64,000 bases of DNA from Gambelia wislizenii (lineage: Eukaryota > Chordata > Lepidosauria > Squamata > Crotaphytidae), in assembly GCA_030847615.1 (NCBI GenBank), contig JAUMIR010000011.1, positions 37,865,001 to 37,929,000 on the forward strand, read 5' to 3'. The position numbers and the translations under genes were made by a program. The notes below the pieces were generated by a model. The model had not been told where the DNA came from. It saw only the letters and a program-made list of their open reading frames with translations, and searched no databases. Below are positions 1 through 12,624 of the stretch, piece by piece (positions within the stretch are counted from its first letter, which is position 1; each line of letters begins with the position of its first letter).

Positions 1-158
1 ATTTGTTCATAGGGGGGTTGCTTTAGCCCTCCTCTGAAGCTGAGAGAGTGTGACTTGCCCAAAGTCACCCAATTTGTTTCCGTAGCTGAGCAGGGATTCA
101 AACCCTGGTCTCCCAGAGTCTAGTCCAACACTCAAACCGCGACACCACGCTGGCTGTC
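1..158 (-). repeat. tRNA-derived SINE, partial
   Basis: On the minus strand the unit opens AGCCAGCGTGGTGTCGCGG, followed by a tRNA-like A box and a B box (GGTTTGAATCC) near 95-107, then GGTGACTTTGGGCAAGTCACACTC and CAGCTTCAGAGG. It is cut by the left window edge before its tail. Confidence 0.75.
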
Positions 159-163
159 CGTTC

Positions 164-1227
164 AACACCACCATCATGGACATGAAAGAAGAGAAGCTGG
201 TTTCCCATCATAAGACTCTTCAGAGAACCCAAGGCTATATTTCAAGGAAACGCAGCACAAAGAGAGGCTTTGACTTCAGCAAGATGACAGCCTCGACCCA
301 AAGGCATTTTATGGCAACGCTCTTAGAAACAGCCCATTCGTCAGCCCAACTGACGGTGGTTATACATTACAATCCTGTATACTGCAGAGGTCCACAAAGG
401 TGAGCAAAACACGGATATCTGCATGCTTTGGTGGATGAATAAGTTGCTTGCACAAACAGTTCACTGGACAAACACTTGGAAGGCACCTTCAACGATTAAC
501 CAATTCCAGCTGAGCTTTGGTTAACAGACAACAGGACAAACTTTCCTCTAGATAAAGCCAGCTACACTACCTTTTTGGATGCAAGAGAGAGAGAGAGAGC
601 GCCTTGAAGTCATGGTGGCAAAAATAAGGCTTTGCATTCCTCACTTTCCTGTTAGAAATCTCAGGCCCATCTCTACGTGCCTCAAAATCTGGCTTGTTAG
701 AGCCCCTCGCAGTTTATCGTCTTCTAGAGGAACCCTGGACAGTCAGCAACACTCCTATCTGCTGTGTTTCTACCCTACCTTTCCTACAGTGAAAGGCACA
801 TCCCTCCTTTAAAAATCCAATTAAAATGTTAATATGTATCAATATGATCAATGAATATAGTATCTTGATTAATGTAAGATATAATCTGCTTGGCCCAGAA
901 GGTGCAGATCTGCTTCTGTGGCATTTCATCATCTTTTCTGCCGCAGAGAATCAATACAGCTGCCATCAACCCAGCCCATCCATCAAGACTGACCGATAGC
1001 CCTGTCGGGAGGCCAGGCAAAGCAGAGGCCCACTCATTTCCGACTCTTGCAGCCCTAATCTATGGAGATGGATGGATGATTGTCTCCTTCTGGGGAGGAA
1101 AAGAAAAGCTTCCATGCCTCTAGCAGGAGCCCATAACACACACCTTCCAACATGTTAGAGATGTGTGGACAAGGAATATGGGAGTGTGGTCAAGATGGCA
1201 AAAAAAAGTTACGAATCAGGACGGACA
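164..1227. other. No gene seen
   Basis: Only short open frames without recognisable domains. A GA-rich run lies near 584-599. Nothing else assignable. Confidence 0.5.
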
Positions 1228-1515
1228 GACAAGCTGGGAGAGGATGCAGCAGTTTGCTTTTGCCTGAGCCGACTGGGAAGGGCAAGACTCTGCCCCCTTC
1301 TTTCCTCCCAGCTGAGTTAATGGAGTGCAAGCTGTTTTTTCTACTTTGAACTCAGTTTGCAGGACCTGACATAAGCTAAGGTCAAAGGGAGAAAGTGGGA
1401 AGGAGAGAGAAACCAGGACATTTTAAAAGCAGCTGGGAAAAGTGGGAACACAGAGGAGTAGTCGGGACTGTCCCTGCCAAATCAGAACAGTTAAAGGGTA
1501 TAACATAAAAGTAAG
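1228..1515 (+). repeat. Unclassified interspersed repeat (copy A)
   Basis: From AAGCTGGGAGAGGATGCAGC through TTTGCTTTTGCCTGAGCC and TTTTTCTACTTTGAACTCAG to GGGACTGTCCCTGCCAAAT this matches the reverse complement of 38680-38938 with divergence. The family is not recognised. Confidence 0.6.
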
Positions 1516-2254
1516 GGGAGGAAAAGCCAGGGTTGGCGATATGCAACAGAATGAGATGTTCCATGCCTTTAGCAGTTGTGTGTTCAGAAGAAGAAACCAG
1601 CATAGTAACACCAGCCAGGAAGTGGCAATGACAAGGTACAGAAGCTTATTTCAAAGCCAGATCTTGGCAATGATGGGGAAAAGCCAGTTCTAAATTAATC
1701 AGACTCAGCCCCGGTTAATGTCCTTTTGCTTCCTGCCCCTCGAGAGAGGCTGAAAATAACCAAGGGGGTGTCATCCAGATTAAAAATTGAAGGTATGAGA
1801 AGATTTACTTTCCACAAAAAAGCAAGAAAAATCCTAATTAAGAATCTGCCCTCCGTAGGAGGCATTCAAACCTTTTTTAAAAAGGAGGCAGGGAAACCCT
1901 TCTAGAAGTTGGGAAACTACCAGGTGATTGCGTCATGGAGGAAAGAGGAGCCAGATTCAAACCCAGGGCCTGAGGCTCCTAACCTGTGGCCAACTCACAC
2001 CAATATGGTGCGTCTGCCAAATCATGAAGGGAGAAGCAAGAAAAGAGCAGACTCTAGCCTTATTTTTACACAACACAATTAAATCACTTCGATAACCCTT
2101 GAGCTGCCAAGGCTCCGTCCTCTGGAATCCTGTACCTTTTGTGGCTCATTTAGAATTCTCTGCTTGAGAGCTCTAGCGCCTCACCAAACTGCAAATCCCA
2201 GGATTCTGCAGGGTGCAGCCACAACAGTTGCAATGGGACATAAGTGCTGTCATT

Positions 2255-2882
2255 GGGCTTGTCTATATGAGGCAAAAATAAACCACAGTAATGGCAATTT
2301 GCAACAGCTGCTATTTGTCTTAATGGTTTGGGCGGCAGATCGCAGGCAAGCAAAGCTATCCGCATTTGCTGTGCAAACAGGCATGTCTGTGAATCAAGAT
2401 CGTGGCCATGAGTGAATTACTCGTGTTTTTACTTACCTCAGATTGCTACTGCTGGACAGTATTAAAAAACAACAACAACCCTGTCCAAGGTGCGAAACAG
2501 CAACCAAAAACCAAACAAAAAAAACGTTTTATCACCTTAGCGCTCCCTCACTAAGGCAAAAATCCAACATGGCATCTCCAGGCGCTTGCCTTGTTAGCAG
2601 CTCCAACCCATGTACATGTCCGATCAATCAGTTTTCAACTTCCACTTGTATGGGGAAAGTGAATCAATTCAGTTACTTGTCCAGAGCAGGAATGTGCATC
2701 TCCCTGCTGTTTTTTAAAAACTCCTGGAAAAGCTGCAAAGACTTTTTCCAGTGTACTTTTTGGCGCGTTTGGCCCCCGCTCCTTCCAAATACAGTGGAGT
2801 GATGCAGAATCCCATTAAGACAGATGGCATTCTCCTCGCATTCTGTGAGGAGTATTTTCACTGTTTAGACAACCCCTTTGTA
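2255..2882 (+). mobile_element. Nonautonomous DNA transposon, Harbinger-like termini (copy A)
   Basis: Starts GGGCTTGTCTATATGAGGC and ends with GTTTAGACAACCCC, forming imperfect terminal inverted repeats. Internal segments (AAGCAAAGCTATCCGCATTTG, CAGGCATGTCTGTGAATCAAG, AGCAGGAATGTGCAT, GGCATTCTCCTCGCATTCTG) recur in reverse at 4336-4987. No transposase frame is present. Family is inferred from the GGG(C/G)TTGTCTA end. Confidence 0.6.
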
Positions 2883-2887
2883 TAGCC

Positions 2888-4137
2888 CAAAGAGACCCAG
2901 AGGTTCGCACGAATGTCCCTTTGTCCCAAGTAGCTGTGGAAAATATATATCAGCCAAAGAATGGAAGCCTCTGCCTCTAGCAGAGCAGAAGATAATTGCA
3001 AAAAAAGCTCGCTGGGGATGCACAGTTGTCGTTTTTTGCTTTTCCAGGGCTGGTACTGAGCCGAACAAAACTAGTTGTGGAAACAGCGCCCAGGAACAAG
3101 CTGTGCAAGTCTGAAACCTTTTTTCTTTTTTTGCCCGCAGGGCTATTGGAGGCCACTTTTCCCCACAAGCCAAGGGGCCCCTTCCAACCAGTGCCAGAAG
3201 TTGTCAGGAGGAGAGGAAGCGAGGGGAGGACCCCAAGAGAAGGAATGCTTCCCCTCCCTCCCTGCAACCCACCCGAGCATGAACCTCTGCGATCACACAC
3301 TCTAGCTCTGCAAAGGTCCATGGCTTACAAAAATAAAAAAGCCTGTCGTTTTCTTTTCTCCCACCCACCCCCCAGTCCCGCTTACATAACCCTTTCTGGC
3401 TTCAGCCATAACCCTGCAAAAATACAGATGCAAAAGTAAACTTGCTGTGTCTCCAGCCTGGGAAAAACCTGCCACCACCCTAGGAATAGTCAAGGGCTGG
3501 TCAGTCGGTCTGGCGTTGCCCCTGCCCACTCCGGCTGCCGTTACACAAGAGGAGAAAAGAAAAGGAACCAACTGAAAGGAGGTGAAAGCAAAGCTGCCCA
3601 TGGGTAGGAGGGAGACGTGACAACCAGCCTGCTAAGCTGCTTAGGAAGAGCAGGGTGGAAACAGATTAAGAGAGAGGCCCCAGAACAAAACACATTAGAC
3701 AGAGAGAGGCAAGGCAGCACAAGGCACTCAGGAGGAAAGCATCGGGCAGCCCCCAGAAACCCCTAACATTTGGTATTTTTTTGCCCCCAGAGCCCCTCCG
3801 GATGCGGTGGGCAATTTGGCCACTGTTTCCAAGACACACACCCTGAGATTTTTTATGCCCAGGAGAGGCCCAGTTCTAAAACAAGAAGTGAACCCAGGGA
3901 GGCCAAAAAGTGGCAAAACTGGCCCCCACGTCCCCTCGGTGAGGGGTGGCATTTGGGGCTAAAAAGGTTTTTGTAAAGAGTGTAGGAAAACTGCCAAGCA
4001 GTGGCAAACCTGGACTGTGTTTTTGTTCCAGTTCTGTGTCTTCTTCTTATTAATCCTTGTGGTTTCTTCCCAAAAAAAAGGGGGAGGAATCAAGTCACAC
4101 ATGCAACTACTTTTTTAAAAAGTTCAGTAAGAAACAA
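2888..4137. other. No gene seen
   Basis: Moderately GC-rich DNA with open frames up to 147 codons that show no domain, no homology I recognise and no splice logic. Left unassigned. Confidence 0.45.
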
Positions 4138-4252
4138 CATAGAATCATAGAGCTGAAGGGGCCTGATGGACCCTCGGGTCCAACCTCCTGCTCAGTGTAG
4201 GACCTCCAGCATCCCCAGCAATGAAATGCCTCTTGAAAACTACCATGATGGC
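4138..4252 (-). mobile_element. CR1 LINE 3' fragment
   Basis: Reads ATAGAATCATAGAGCTGAAG then GGGTCCAACCTCCTGCTCAG, the reverse complement of the conserved CR1 3' end. Confidence 0.8.
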
Positions 4253-4335
4253 AACACACTACTTTTGAAAAATAACTTTCCAAGCTGTGATAAAAGTCTA
4301 TCGTTAGGGGACCTTTCTACATAATTCCGGAAGGG

Positions 4336-4987
4336 TTATAACATAGGGGTTGTCTATATGGTGGAAATACTCCTCATAGAATTCAAGGAGAATATGATTT
4401 GTCTCAATGCCATCCTGCATCAATCCACTATATTCGGAGCCATTTGGAAGGGGCTAAAAATGCCCAAAATTTCACAAAAAAAGCCTTTTCTCAAAGTTTT
4501 TTAAAAGCTCTGCAGGGAATGCACATTCTCACTTACTGAGACAACCGGTTCGCTTTGGTGTGCATTCCTGATAAGAGCAGAAGTGTAAAGCTGATCAGTC
4601 AGACGTGCGCAGGGGACGAAACTTGCTAACAAAGCAAGCACTCGAAACCTCCATGTTGGATTTTTGCCGTAGCAATCATGCACTCTGGTGACAAAATACT
4701 TAACCCCCCCCCCTATTTATTTAAGAGGAATACCCCACTTCTGCACCTTGGATATGTTTTTAAAAAAATATTGTTAGCCAGTGGCAACTGGCAACAATAA
4801 AAATACAAGTAATTCACTCATGGCTGCCATCTTGATTCACAGGCATGTCCATTTGAACAATGAATGCGGATAGCTTTGCATGCCTATGATCTTGCCAAAA
4901 AATCGTTAAGACAAATGAAAGCTGCAGTGAATTGACATTAGTGTGCATCAATCCACATTTTATTGCCTCGTATAGACAAGCCCATAG
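4336..4987 (-). mobile_element. Nonautonomous DNA transposon, Harbinger-like termini (copy B)
   Basis: Ends are GGGGTTGTCTATATGGTGG at the left and CGTATAGACAAGCCC at the right. The interior is homologous to 2255-2882 in opposite orientation. A shorter relative with GGGTTGTCTCAATGGCAAAAATACTCCTCA is seen near 24163-24190. Confidence 0.6.
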
Positions 4988-5495
4988 TCTCAGCGTCTGC
5001 ACTGCATGCAGGAGAGATGCTACAGGGCCAGATGCCGCCCCTGGAAAGATGCAAATCAAAGCCAACTACGTATTTCCCACCCATCATGTCACACGGTGGG
5101 AGGGTTGGAAATGTTCTTAGAGGAAGAAGGCAGGTTCCACAGGTGCAAACCCTTCATGATGCCTGGACCGCTCAGCCATCCAGAGTACCACAGAAAGAGA
5201 AAAAGAGAAGGATGAAAAATGAGTGAAGAAGATAATCAGAGGAGAAGGGAAGAGCACTTGAGAAGCAGAGAAGCACTTAGTAGGCTATAAGGAAAAACTC
5301 TCCCTGCCTAGAAGTTTCCACCTGCTGCGTTTACCTTCCGTTACTATAAAACCTCACAAAAAACTTCCGATGGCAACTGGCAAAATAGTATTAAATCTGA
5401 TTTTTTTGAAAAAAGCAACCTATTTTTTAAAATAAGGTTTGCAGGCAGCTTTCATCCAAAAAGTTAGCACAAATATTTCCAGCTTACTTTTGAGT

Positions 5496-5680
5496 ACCAA
5501 GTTGGTATAGCAGTTAGAGGAGTGTTGGACTGAAGAGTAAGACAGTCACCAACTCGCATGCTAATGTACCTCACAGGATTGTTGTGAGGATAAAACCAGC
5601 AGGAAGGGGAATATTATGCGACCTCAACCTTGTGTGACTTGAAGGAAAAAGCAGGATATAAGTGAACTGAACAAATACAA
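5496..5680 (+). repeat. tRNA-derived SINE with L2-like tail
   Basis: A tRNA-like head (TTGGTATAGCAGTTAGAGGA-GTGTTGGACT) is followed by CCTCACAGGATTGTTGTGAGGATAAAA and a tail ending AGCAGGATATAAGTGAA. Confidence 0.65.
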
Positions 5681-5879
5681 CTCCATTTCATCATCTTAAT
5701 TTCACTCACAGACATAAAATTATTTTAAGCATAAATAGAGCCACATCTGCATTTCTAGGGTAAACTGGAAAACAGCAAAGAAACAAAACACTGCAGAATG
5801 CAGAACAACAGATTATTACATGGGAGAAGGGCAATCCAGAACGGATCTCTCAGCCTGCATGCTCCAACCTACTCTAGAA

Positions 5880-5972
5880 CAGGCCCTCCAGATGTGGTTG
5901 GACTACAACTCCCAGCATTCCTCATGACTGGTTATGTAGGCTGGGGCTGAGTTGCAGTCCAAGAACATGGAC
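5880..5972. repeat. Palindromic MITE-like repeat (copy 1)
   Basis: CAGGCCCTCCAGATGTGGTTGG-type start with ACTACAACTCCCAGCATTCC and a closing inverted partner TGAGTTGCAGTCCAAGAAC. The same family lies at 6218-6338, 7253-7353, 11968-12075, 23098-23172 and 43972-44060. Confidence 0.65.
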
Positions 5973-6217
5973 TGTCCAAGAACATGGGGAGCTGCCCAAT
6001 CCCCACGCTGACCTAGAGCTTCCGGGATGGGATGGGATCCAAGAAGCTTTGAGGTGGGGCTCCCCTCACATCAGAACATCCCCACTAAGGCAGCCAAGCT
6101 GGACCAAAACACTCGTGATTCAACCCAAGAGGTTGGTGATGAATATTTATTCCCTGACTTATATTTGTGTAATGCCTGTTCACTTGTTTCCAGGAAAATC
6201 AGGATCAAAAGCAGACC

Positions 6218-6338
6218 TGGGCAAAGCACGGCCCCTCCAGGTGCAGGTGGGCTACAACTCCCAGCATCCCTCATCACTGGTTATACTGATCGAGGCTGTT
6301 GGGAGGTGCAGTCCAACCTCAGCTGGAGGGCTGCATGA
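6218..6338. repeat. Palindromic MITE-like repeat (copy 2)
   Basis: GCACGGCCCCTCCAGGTGCAG, then GGCTACAACTCCCAGCATCC and the inverted partner GGTGCAGTCCAACCTCAGCTG-GAGGGCTGC. Confidence 0.65.
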
Positions 6339-7252
6339 TTCTCATGACGACCAAGCATTCCCTCTCATCAAAAAGCAAATGAACTTACAGTTTGCCACTG
6401 GAGAAGAGAGGCTAATTGTGCCTTTGAATCTTCATCAGATCCTATTAATAGATGTTAATTTTACTTCAGCAGAGAGGCAGAGAAGGTCAGGTTTGCCTGC
6501 CTCAGACCACCACCACCCCAAAAAAAGCCAGCCCTGGGCAGCTCCTACGCAGCAGTGTAGCCAAGGTTACTGCTGGGGAAAAGGGAGCCTGAAGCCACTG
6601 CCAGCTAGGACGCACAACAGCCAGAAGCTATTTACACACACACATACACACACACAACCCTTCCATGGCCACTGCTATCAGCTTTCTTCTCTCCGGCTAA
6701 TTCCAGACTGCCTGGCTGGCTTTTAGGGAGGGAGCCTGGGGGCCCAGCTCACACCAACCAGCAGCTGAAGTGGTCAATCTCTTCTGTCCACGAGGGCTGG
6801 CACTTCAGATTGCAGGGGAAGGGCCGGCACACTCAATTCTTTCCACGTTGAAGCAATTCCCCTTATCTCCCGGCTTCTGTGTGCAGCAAAGTGTAACCTT
6901 TAGTTGTGGAAGAGACTCCAGCAATATTCCATCACACAAGCAGAGCCTGAAGCCGTCCCCTTCTTCGACTACAATTTCCACACTCCCCCAGCCAGCGTGG
7001 CCACACAGGTCTGCCATCACAGTGAGAACTAGCCTCCCAATTTGGTCCTGATTTGGGTCCACGTGGAGATCTAGAAGGCTGTGGTTGTTGTTACAGCTAC
7101 TGCCACTAATACAGCTATGCTACCTGCATGGATCTGTGTATTTGGAGAGAGATGTTGAGATAAGTTTTCTAGTCAGGAACCAAAGACTGCTGCATGCGGA
7201 AGCACACCTGCCGTTCTGGGCTTTGCAGTCCAAGCCATAAATCACAGGTGGG

Positions 7253-7353
7253 AATTGCGTGGCCTTCCAGATGTTGCTGGACTGCAACATCCAGCATCCC
7301 TCCCCATTGCCTATGTTGACCAGGGCTGCTGGGTGTTGCAGTCCAACAACATT
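7253..7353. repeat. Palindromic MITE-like repeat (copy 3)
   Basis: CCTTCCAGATGTTGCTGGAC followed by TGCAACATCCAGCATCCC and an inverted partner GGTGTTGCAGTCCAACAACA. Confidence 0.65.
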
Positions 7354-7404
7354 TCACTCGGATACTAAATCCAAAAGCCAGTCCCAACAAATCAGTTGCT
7401 GGTT

Positions 7405-8148
7405 CTTATGCCAGCACTTACAGGGAACGTACGACCCCTCTGCTCCATCAGTTCCTCTGGCTGCCAGTCTGTTTCTGGGAACAATTCTAAGTGCTAGAGA
7501 TGACCTATAAAGCCCTCCACAGCTTAGCTCCAGGCTATCTGGCAGGCTGTATCTTCCAATATGAGCCTGCCTGGACCATGAGATCCACAGGTGAGTCCCT
7601 CCTTTCAGTCTCACCACTATCACAAACACACTGGGTAGGAACAAGGTAGCCAGGACCCTCTTTGTGGCTGAACCAAGACTTTGGAACTCCTTCCCTGGGG
7701 AAGACCTAATGGCTCCCTCCTTATTGTCCTTCTGGTCGCAGGTGCCGACTGGAATGCATTGCGGGAGTGCGGTGGAGTCTCCTTCTTTGGAGATCTTTAA
7801 ACAGAGGCTGGATGGCCATCTGTCATTGGGAATGCTTTGATTGTGTATTCCTGCATGGTGGAAGGGGGTTGGACTGGATGGCCCTTGGGGTCTCTTCCAG
7901 CTCTACGATTCTATGACTTCTTTTATTCAGAAAGGCTTTTAACAAAGGGCTGTAAGTGCTGTAGTGTTCTCAATTATTTTGTCTTAACTTTCAAAATCTT
8001 TTTAGTGCATATGTTTTTAATATGGTTACAGTTTAATTTTGGCTTTAACCGTCACTTTTTGTACGTTTTTAACTCTAACCCTTTTAACGTGTCAGCCACC
8101 TTGAGCCCCATACCTGGGGAAATGGTAGGATATAAATAAAGTTAATAA
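7405..8148 (+). mobile_element. L2-like LINE 3' region interrupted by a CR1 3' end
   Basis: The sequence carries the L2-type ORF2 C-terminal signature (TATAAAGCCCTCCACAGCTTAG, then CCAGGCTATCTGGCAGG) and ends in CCACCTTGAGCCCCAT-ACCTGGGGAAATGGTAGGATATAAATAAA. A CR1 3' end (about 7745-7918, GGAGTCTCCTTCTTTGGAGA to TACGATTCTATGAC) splits it. Confidence 0.75.
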
Positions 8149-8154
8149 CAATCA

Positions 8155-8395
8155 TTGTTGTTCTTATGTGCCTTCAAGATGTTTCCGATTTAGGGCAACC
8201 CTAAGGTGAACCTATCACAGGGTTTTCTTGGCAAGATTTTTTCAGAGGAAATTTGCCACTGCTCTCCTCTGAGGTTGAGAGAGTGTGACTTGCCCAAGGT
8301 CACCCAGTGGGTTTCCATGGCTGAATGGAGATTCAAACAATGCTCTCCAGAGGCATAGTCCAACATTCAAACCATTATACCATGTTGGCTTTCTT
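8155..8395 (-). repeat. tRNA-derived SINE, near complete
   Basis: Minus strand runs from AGCCAACATGGTATAATGG (tRNA-like head) through GGTGACCTTGGGCAAGTCAC to the tail CTTGAAGGCACATAAGAAC. Confidence 0.8.
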
Positions 8396-9557
8396 AATAA
8401 CAATAACATTTATGAATAAATCCCCTTGATTCAGTGGGTCTACTCTTCTTGCCATTAGCATCTAGATTTAAGCCTTTAAAAGTAACTTTTCCAAGCTCTG
8501 ATCAATATGCTGGATTGGATGGGTCTGGTCAAGCTGGGCTCATATGATGTGCTTCTTATTTAAATAAGAGACCATAATTTGAAAAAGCAAAGAAAATCCC
8601 CAACAGTTGACCATTCTCAGTTTGTGCCTTGGACCCATCCTGTCACATGGAACAATAAAAGTAATTAGCTCTGGAAATTAAGACTGTGATAGGCAAGGTT
8701 TTGGATAACAAGCCTCACACGCTCTACTCTGTTTACAGGGCATCTTCCGAGTACCAGGATCATTACCGGGCATGTGTTTGTGATTTACACTTTTTAACTG
8801 ACTCCTTATCTTAATGGACTTGAAAGACAGGATGAGACAAGCATAGTAAAGCCCAAACACTCGGAAAAAGCAGGCAAGGGCAGAGCTTGGCTTTGGCTGC
8901 CAACATATCCTGTTTGCCAGGAACAAGCCAGGAAAACAAAACAGGGGACTCATAAGACAGGGACATGGGTTTGCTCTCAGACCCTGGAAACGTAACTTTC
9001 TTTTGCACTACAATCCCAGAAACCTCCCGCCACCATAACCACCGGAATTCTAGGAACTGAAGGTCCAAAATAATTAACTTATCCAAGCTCTGTGCTCCAT
9101 CAACATTGCAAATATTGGCAAATAGCAACAGCAGCAGCAGCAAATCAGGACTTCTAAAACAGAGAACAGAGACAGCTTCTTCTTTTTTGTAGTATTCCCC
9201 CCCCCCCAATTTGTTTCTGTCCATTAAGTTAGTCGGGGCCACAAGGAAAGCAACCGCTGAGCCCGAGAAGAGCCAGGCACTCTTAACTGTTCCACCACCT
9301 GCTGTACCCATTACGAGTCCCAACAGGGAGATGCAGACACGCAAAGGTGGTCTCCTTATGACTGCAGTTGTTCATGAGGCGCAACTTATTAAAAAACGCA
9401 CACACACCAGTACGCACATTCAGAAGAATGGGGAGTTCTAACTTTAAAAAAAACATCATAAGAAAGAACCGTTTTGAGTGGAACTTGTGTTTCAAGAATG
9501 TCCACAACAGTTCCTGTTGTTGTGTATCTCAGCCAGCCCCTCAAGTTCACAGCATTG

Positions 9558-10070
9558 TAAGATCAGGAGGGGAACTCAAAGGTCATCTAGTCCAACCCTT
9601 GTGTATGCAGGAAAGCCAAGGCTACAACACCCCTGACAGGCAGCTCTCCAGGCTCTGTTGGAAAACCTGCAAGAGTGGAAAGTCCACCAGTCCTCCTCCT
9701 TCCACAACGGTCTGTCCCACTGTTGAACAGCTCTTCCTGTCAAAACAGTCTTCAAAATATTTAGTCTAAATCCTTTTTCTTGAAATTTAAACCCATTAGT
9801 CTGGGTCTTGCATGATGGACCAACAGAAAGCAAATTTACTCTGCCACCTGTTTGACATCCTTTCAAATATTTGAAGACATCCATCGTTTCACCTCTTAAG
9901 CATCTATTTCCCAAGCTAGACACATAAACATTTCCAAGTCTACAACATCATTTTTCTTAGCTGTGACAAACAAAACTGTACACAATACTCCAGATGTGGT
10001 TACATCATGGTTTTGTACAAGGGCAGCATGTTATTTGCCCTTTTATTTTCAAATCCCTTCCTGTATCCAG
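9558..10070 (-). mobile_element. CR1 LINE 3' fragment
   Basis: CAGGAGGGGAACTCAAAGGTCATCTAGTCCAACCC at the CR1 3' side, continuing to CACAATACTCCAGATGTGG, a conserved CR1 segment further upstream in the element. Confidence 0.8.
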
Positions 10071-10476
10071 GGGAGCTGTGTTGGCCATAAGTTTAAAAGA
10101 AAAAGAAAACCAGTACTGTGGTGACACCTTTATTGGGCCAACCAAAAGACCCTAAAATACATCACAGTCTCTTTCAAAGCTTCACAGGCTTTCCATCAGG
10201 CAGAGATGGCAAAATAGCAATGGGGGGAAAGAGTGACTATTGTGGTCAAGTGTCTACATTCAGTGTGTTACGGGTAGTGTTGATAGACAAAAACTACCCT
10301 CTCCATGGACGTGAGCCGAGTGGAAACAAAAGGAGTAAAACCAAGGCAGTCTGGCTTCCCCGTTTGAAGTTACAAAGCACACACACACACCGAAATATTT
10401 TTCCATCCATGAAGCCCCAGGCCCTCTGATGGCAGAAGACATTCAGTCTCTTGGGAATCCCTTTCAAATGATGACT

Positions 10477-10698
10477 GTTGCTGTTGTTACACGCCTTCAA
10501 CTCAACTCTGGCTTAGGCTGACCTTCCCCTTGGGTTTTCTCAGCTAGATTTATCTGGAGAAGGTTTGCCACCATTGCTTTCCTCTGAGGCTGAGAAAAAC
10601 TATGACTTTCCCAAGGTCACCCGGTTGGTTTCCATGGCCAAGTGGGGGTTCGAACTCTGGTCTCCACTCAACCACTACACCCCACAAGCTTTCTAATT
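10477..10698 (-). repeat. tRNA-derived SINE
   Basis: Same family as 8155-8395: head AGCTTGTGGGGTGTAGTGG on the minus strand, B box in GGTCGAACCCC form near 10648-10660, tail CTTGAAGGCGTGTAACAACA. Confidence 0.75.
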
Positions 10699-10782
10699 AT
10701 GCTCAACATGAAACTCACCTATTTGTTCCAGCACCCACCCCCACCCAACCCACAATCTCCGAAATCCTTTCTTGGTTATAGA

Positions 10783-11150
10783 ATCACAGAGTTGGAAGAG
10801 ACCCCAAGGGCCATCTAGTCCAGCCCCTTGGCAATGTAAGAAACCCATGGCTAAAGCATTCTTGGACAAGTGGCCACCGGACCACTGCTTAAATGCCTCC
10901 AATGAAGGAGAGTCCATAATCTTCCAAGGTAGTCTATCCCACTGTGTAACAGCTCTTACCATCCTGAGGTTGGTTTGTTTTTTCCTTGCCTGTTACTGGA
11001 AGCCACTGGTTTGAGGTCCTACTCTCTGGAACAGCAGAAAACAGGTTTACTCCATCTCCAAAATATCCCTTCAGATATTTAAAGATGGGTTTGTCTTATC
11101 ACTTCTCAACTGTCTCTTCTCCAAGCTAAACATACCCAGCTCCTTTGGCC
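10783..11150 (-). mobile_element. CR1 LINE 3' fragment
   Basis: AGAATCACAGAGTTGGAAGAGACC and CCATCTAGTCCAGCCCC, then the usual CR1 order to TCTCCAAGCTAAACATACCCAG. Confidence 0.85.
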
Positions 11151-11848
11151 GTTCTTCACAGTCACTGCTAGGCCAGAGTCCCACCTATGTGTATAAGAAG
11201 TTGGGATTTATTCATTTTATTTGTTGCATTGTGCACATCAAGCATGCACCGTTCTCCCATGGCTAAGACTCTGCGTGACAGCAAAGCACCCAGGGCCAAG
11301 CTTGCTCTCAAGCAGGATTTCCAGGCTAAAAACAGAAGAAAAGAAGAAAAGGCAACAAGATAAAGACGGCTGCCCACCATACAGCACGATTGTGAGGGAC
11401 CGGGCCATCACCCTGCCAATCTCCTCTTCCCTGGTTGAGACAGAAATGATTCATGGAAGGGTTACACTTTTACCGAGGTCTCTTGCTGAGAGATAGTTGT
11501 GGAGACAAATCTGTCTGAGCGTGAACTGATGGGGGCAAAAGTCCTGGACCGTGACAGGGAAGCCGAAGCAGAGGCAGCCAACTGCATCAGCAGGTCACTG
11601 GAGAGGAAAGAAAAACAGTGCCTCTCCCATCTGTTGCGGCAATGCACCTCCCATGCGTGCACCGGCCCAGCTCGCTTACTTTGCCTTGACGAGGAGGGGA
11701 AGATTTGGGAAGCATGCACACACTCATAAAGACTGGAACATTTGCCATATTCCAGAGCACAGCCATGGGACACAAGGCTCCTCAATGGGGCAAGAGGAAT
11801 CCTCTGCATACAAATTTCCAATGGAATTTGGGGGGTCATGCCCACAGG

Positions 11849-11873
11849 GGAAGGAAGGAAGGAAGGAAGGAAG
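11849..11873. repeat. (GGAA)n microsatellite
   Basis: Six tandem GGAA units. Such runs can act as ETS-type binding platforms, but nothing here shows a role. Confidence 0.8.
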
Positions 11874-11967
11874 GGATGCCGATGGATAGAGTTCTGCCAT
11901 AGGATCCCTTCTGGTGTAATACTGAGTGTTGCTAGCCCAGCTTAAAGCAAGGGTGGGAGTCACATGG

Positions 11968-12075
11968 TCCTCCAGATGTGGCTGCATTACAACTCCCATC
12001 AGCCCCTAGGCAGAATAACCAATGATGAAGAATGCTGGGAGTTGCAGTCCAACAACATGTAGAGGGCTGTATGGT
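11968..12075. repeat. Palindromic MITE-like repeat (copy 4)
   Basis: GGTCCTCCAGATGTGGCTGC with ATTACAACTCCCATCAGCCC and inverted partner GGGAGTTGCAGTCCAACAAC. Confidence 0.65.
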
Positions 12076-12624
12076 CCTCCAGGAGCCATACAGGCTGTCA
12101 AAAATTGCAGGAGGGTGAGACCAAAATAGGAAACGTCCATAAGTCCATTTTCAGTTTTGAAAAGGGGTAGTTTATGATTTTTTTTTGTTTTGTTTTTTCT
12201 CTTTTATTTTCTTGTCATAACTGGGTGAAATTATTATATATAATTTTTTTAAAATTAGTGAAATACAAAAGCTATAAAAACAGCATAGGTTAACATGACT
12301 GTTACACAAATAAAGAGCAACAAAAGCAAAATAAGAAAGTACAATCTTACCATAATGAAAAAAGTTATCAAAACAGAGGGAAAGAAAAAAAACACTACAC
12401 ATATGCAAAATAATATACATATAAGGGGTAGTTTATGATATTAAAGAGTTCAGGACCTATTTTAACAGTTGATCGCCTCTCCTGGAGAGATCATTCCAAT
12501 ACCTTTTTCTTTGGACCAGAATAAAGGCAGCCCAGAGAGTCTGGTGAGGTTGCAAGCCACAAAAATAGGCTTGGGGGCCACATGTGGCTCCAAGATCTCC
12601 ACCCCTCCTCTACAGAGTGCCATA

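Noticed and set aside
1..158. Possible tRNA gene in the reversed sequence
   Set aside because: The A and B boxes belong to a SINE that recurs at several places in the window. No complete cloverleaf was seen.
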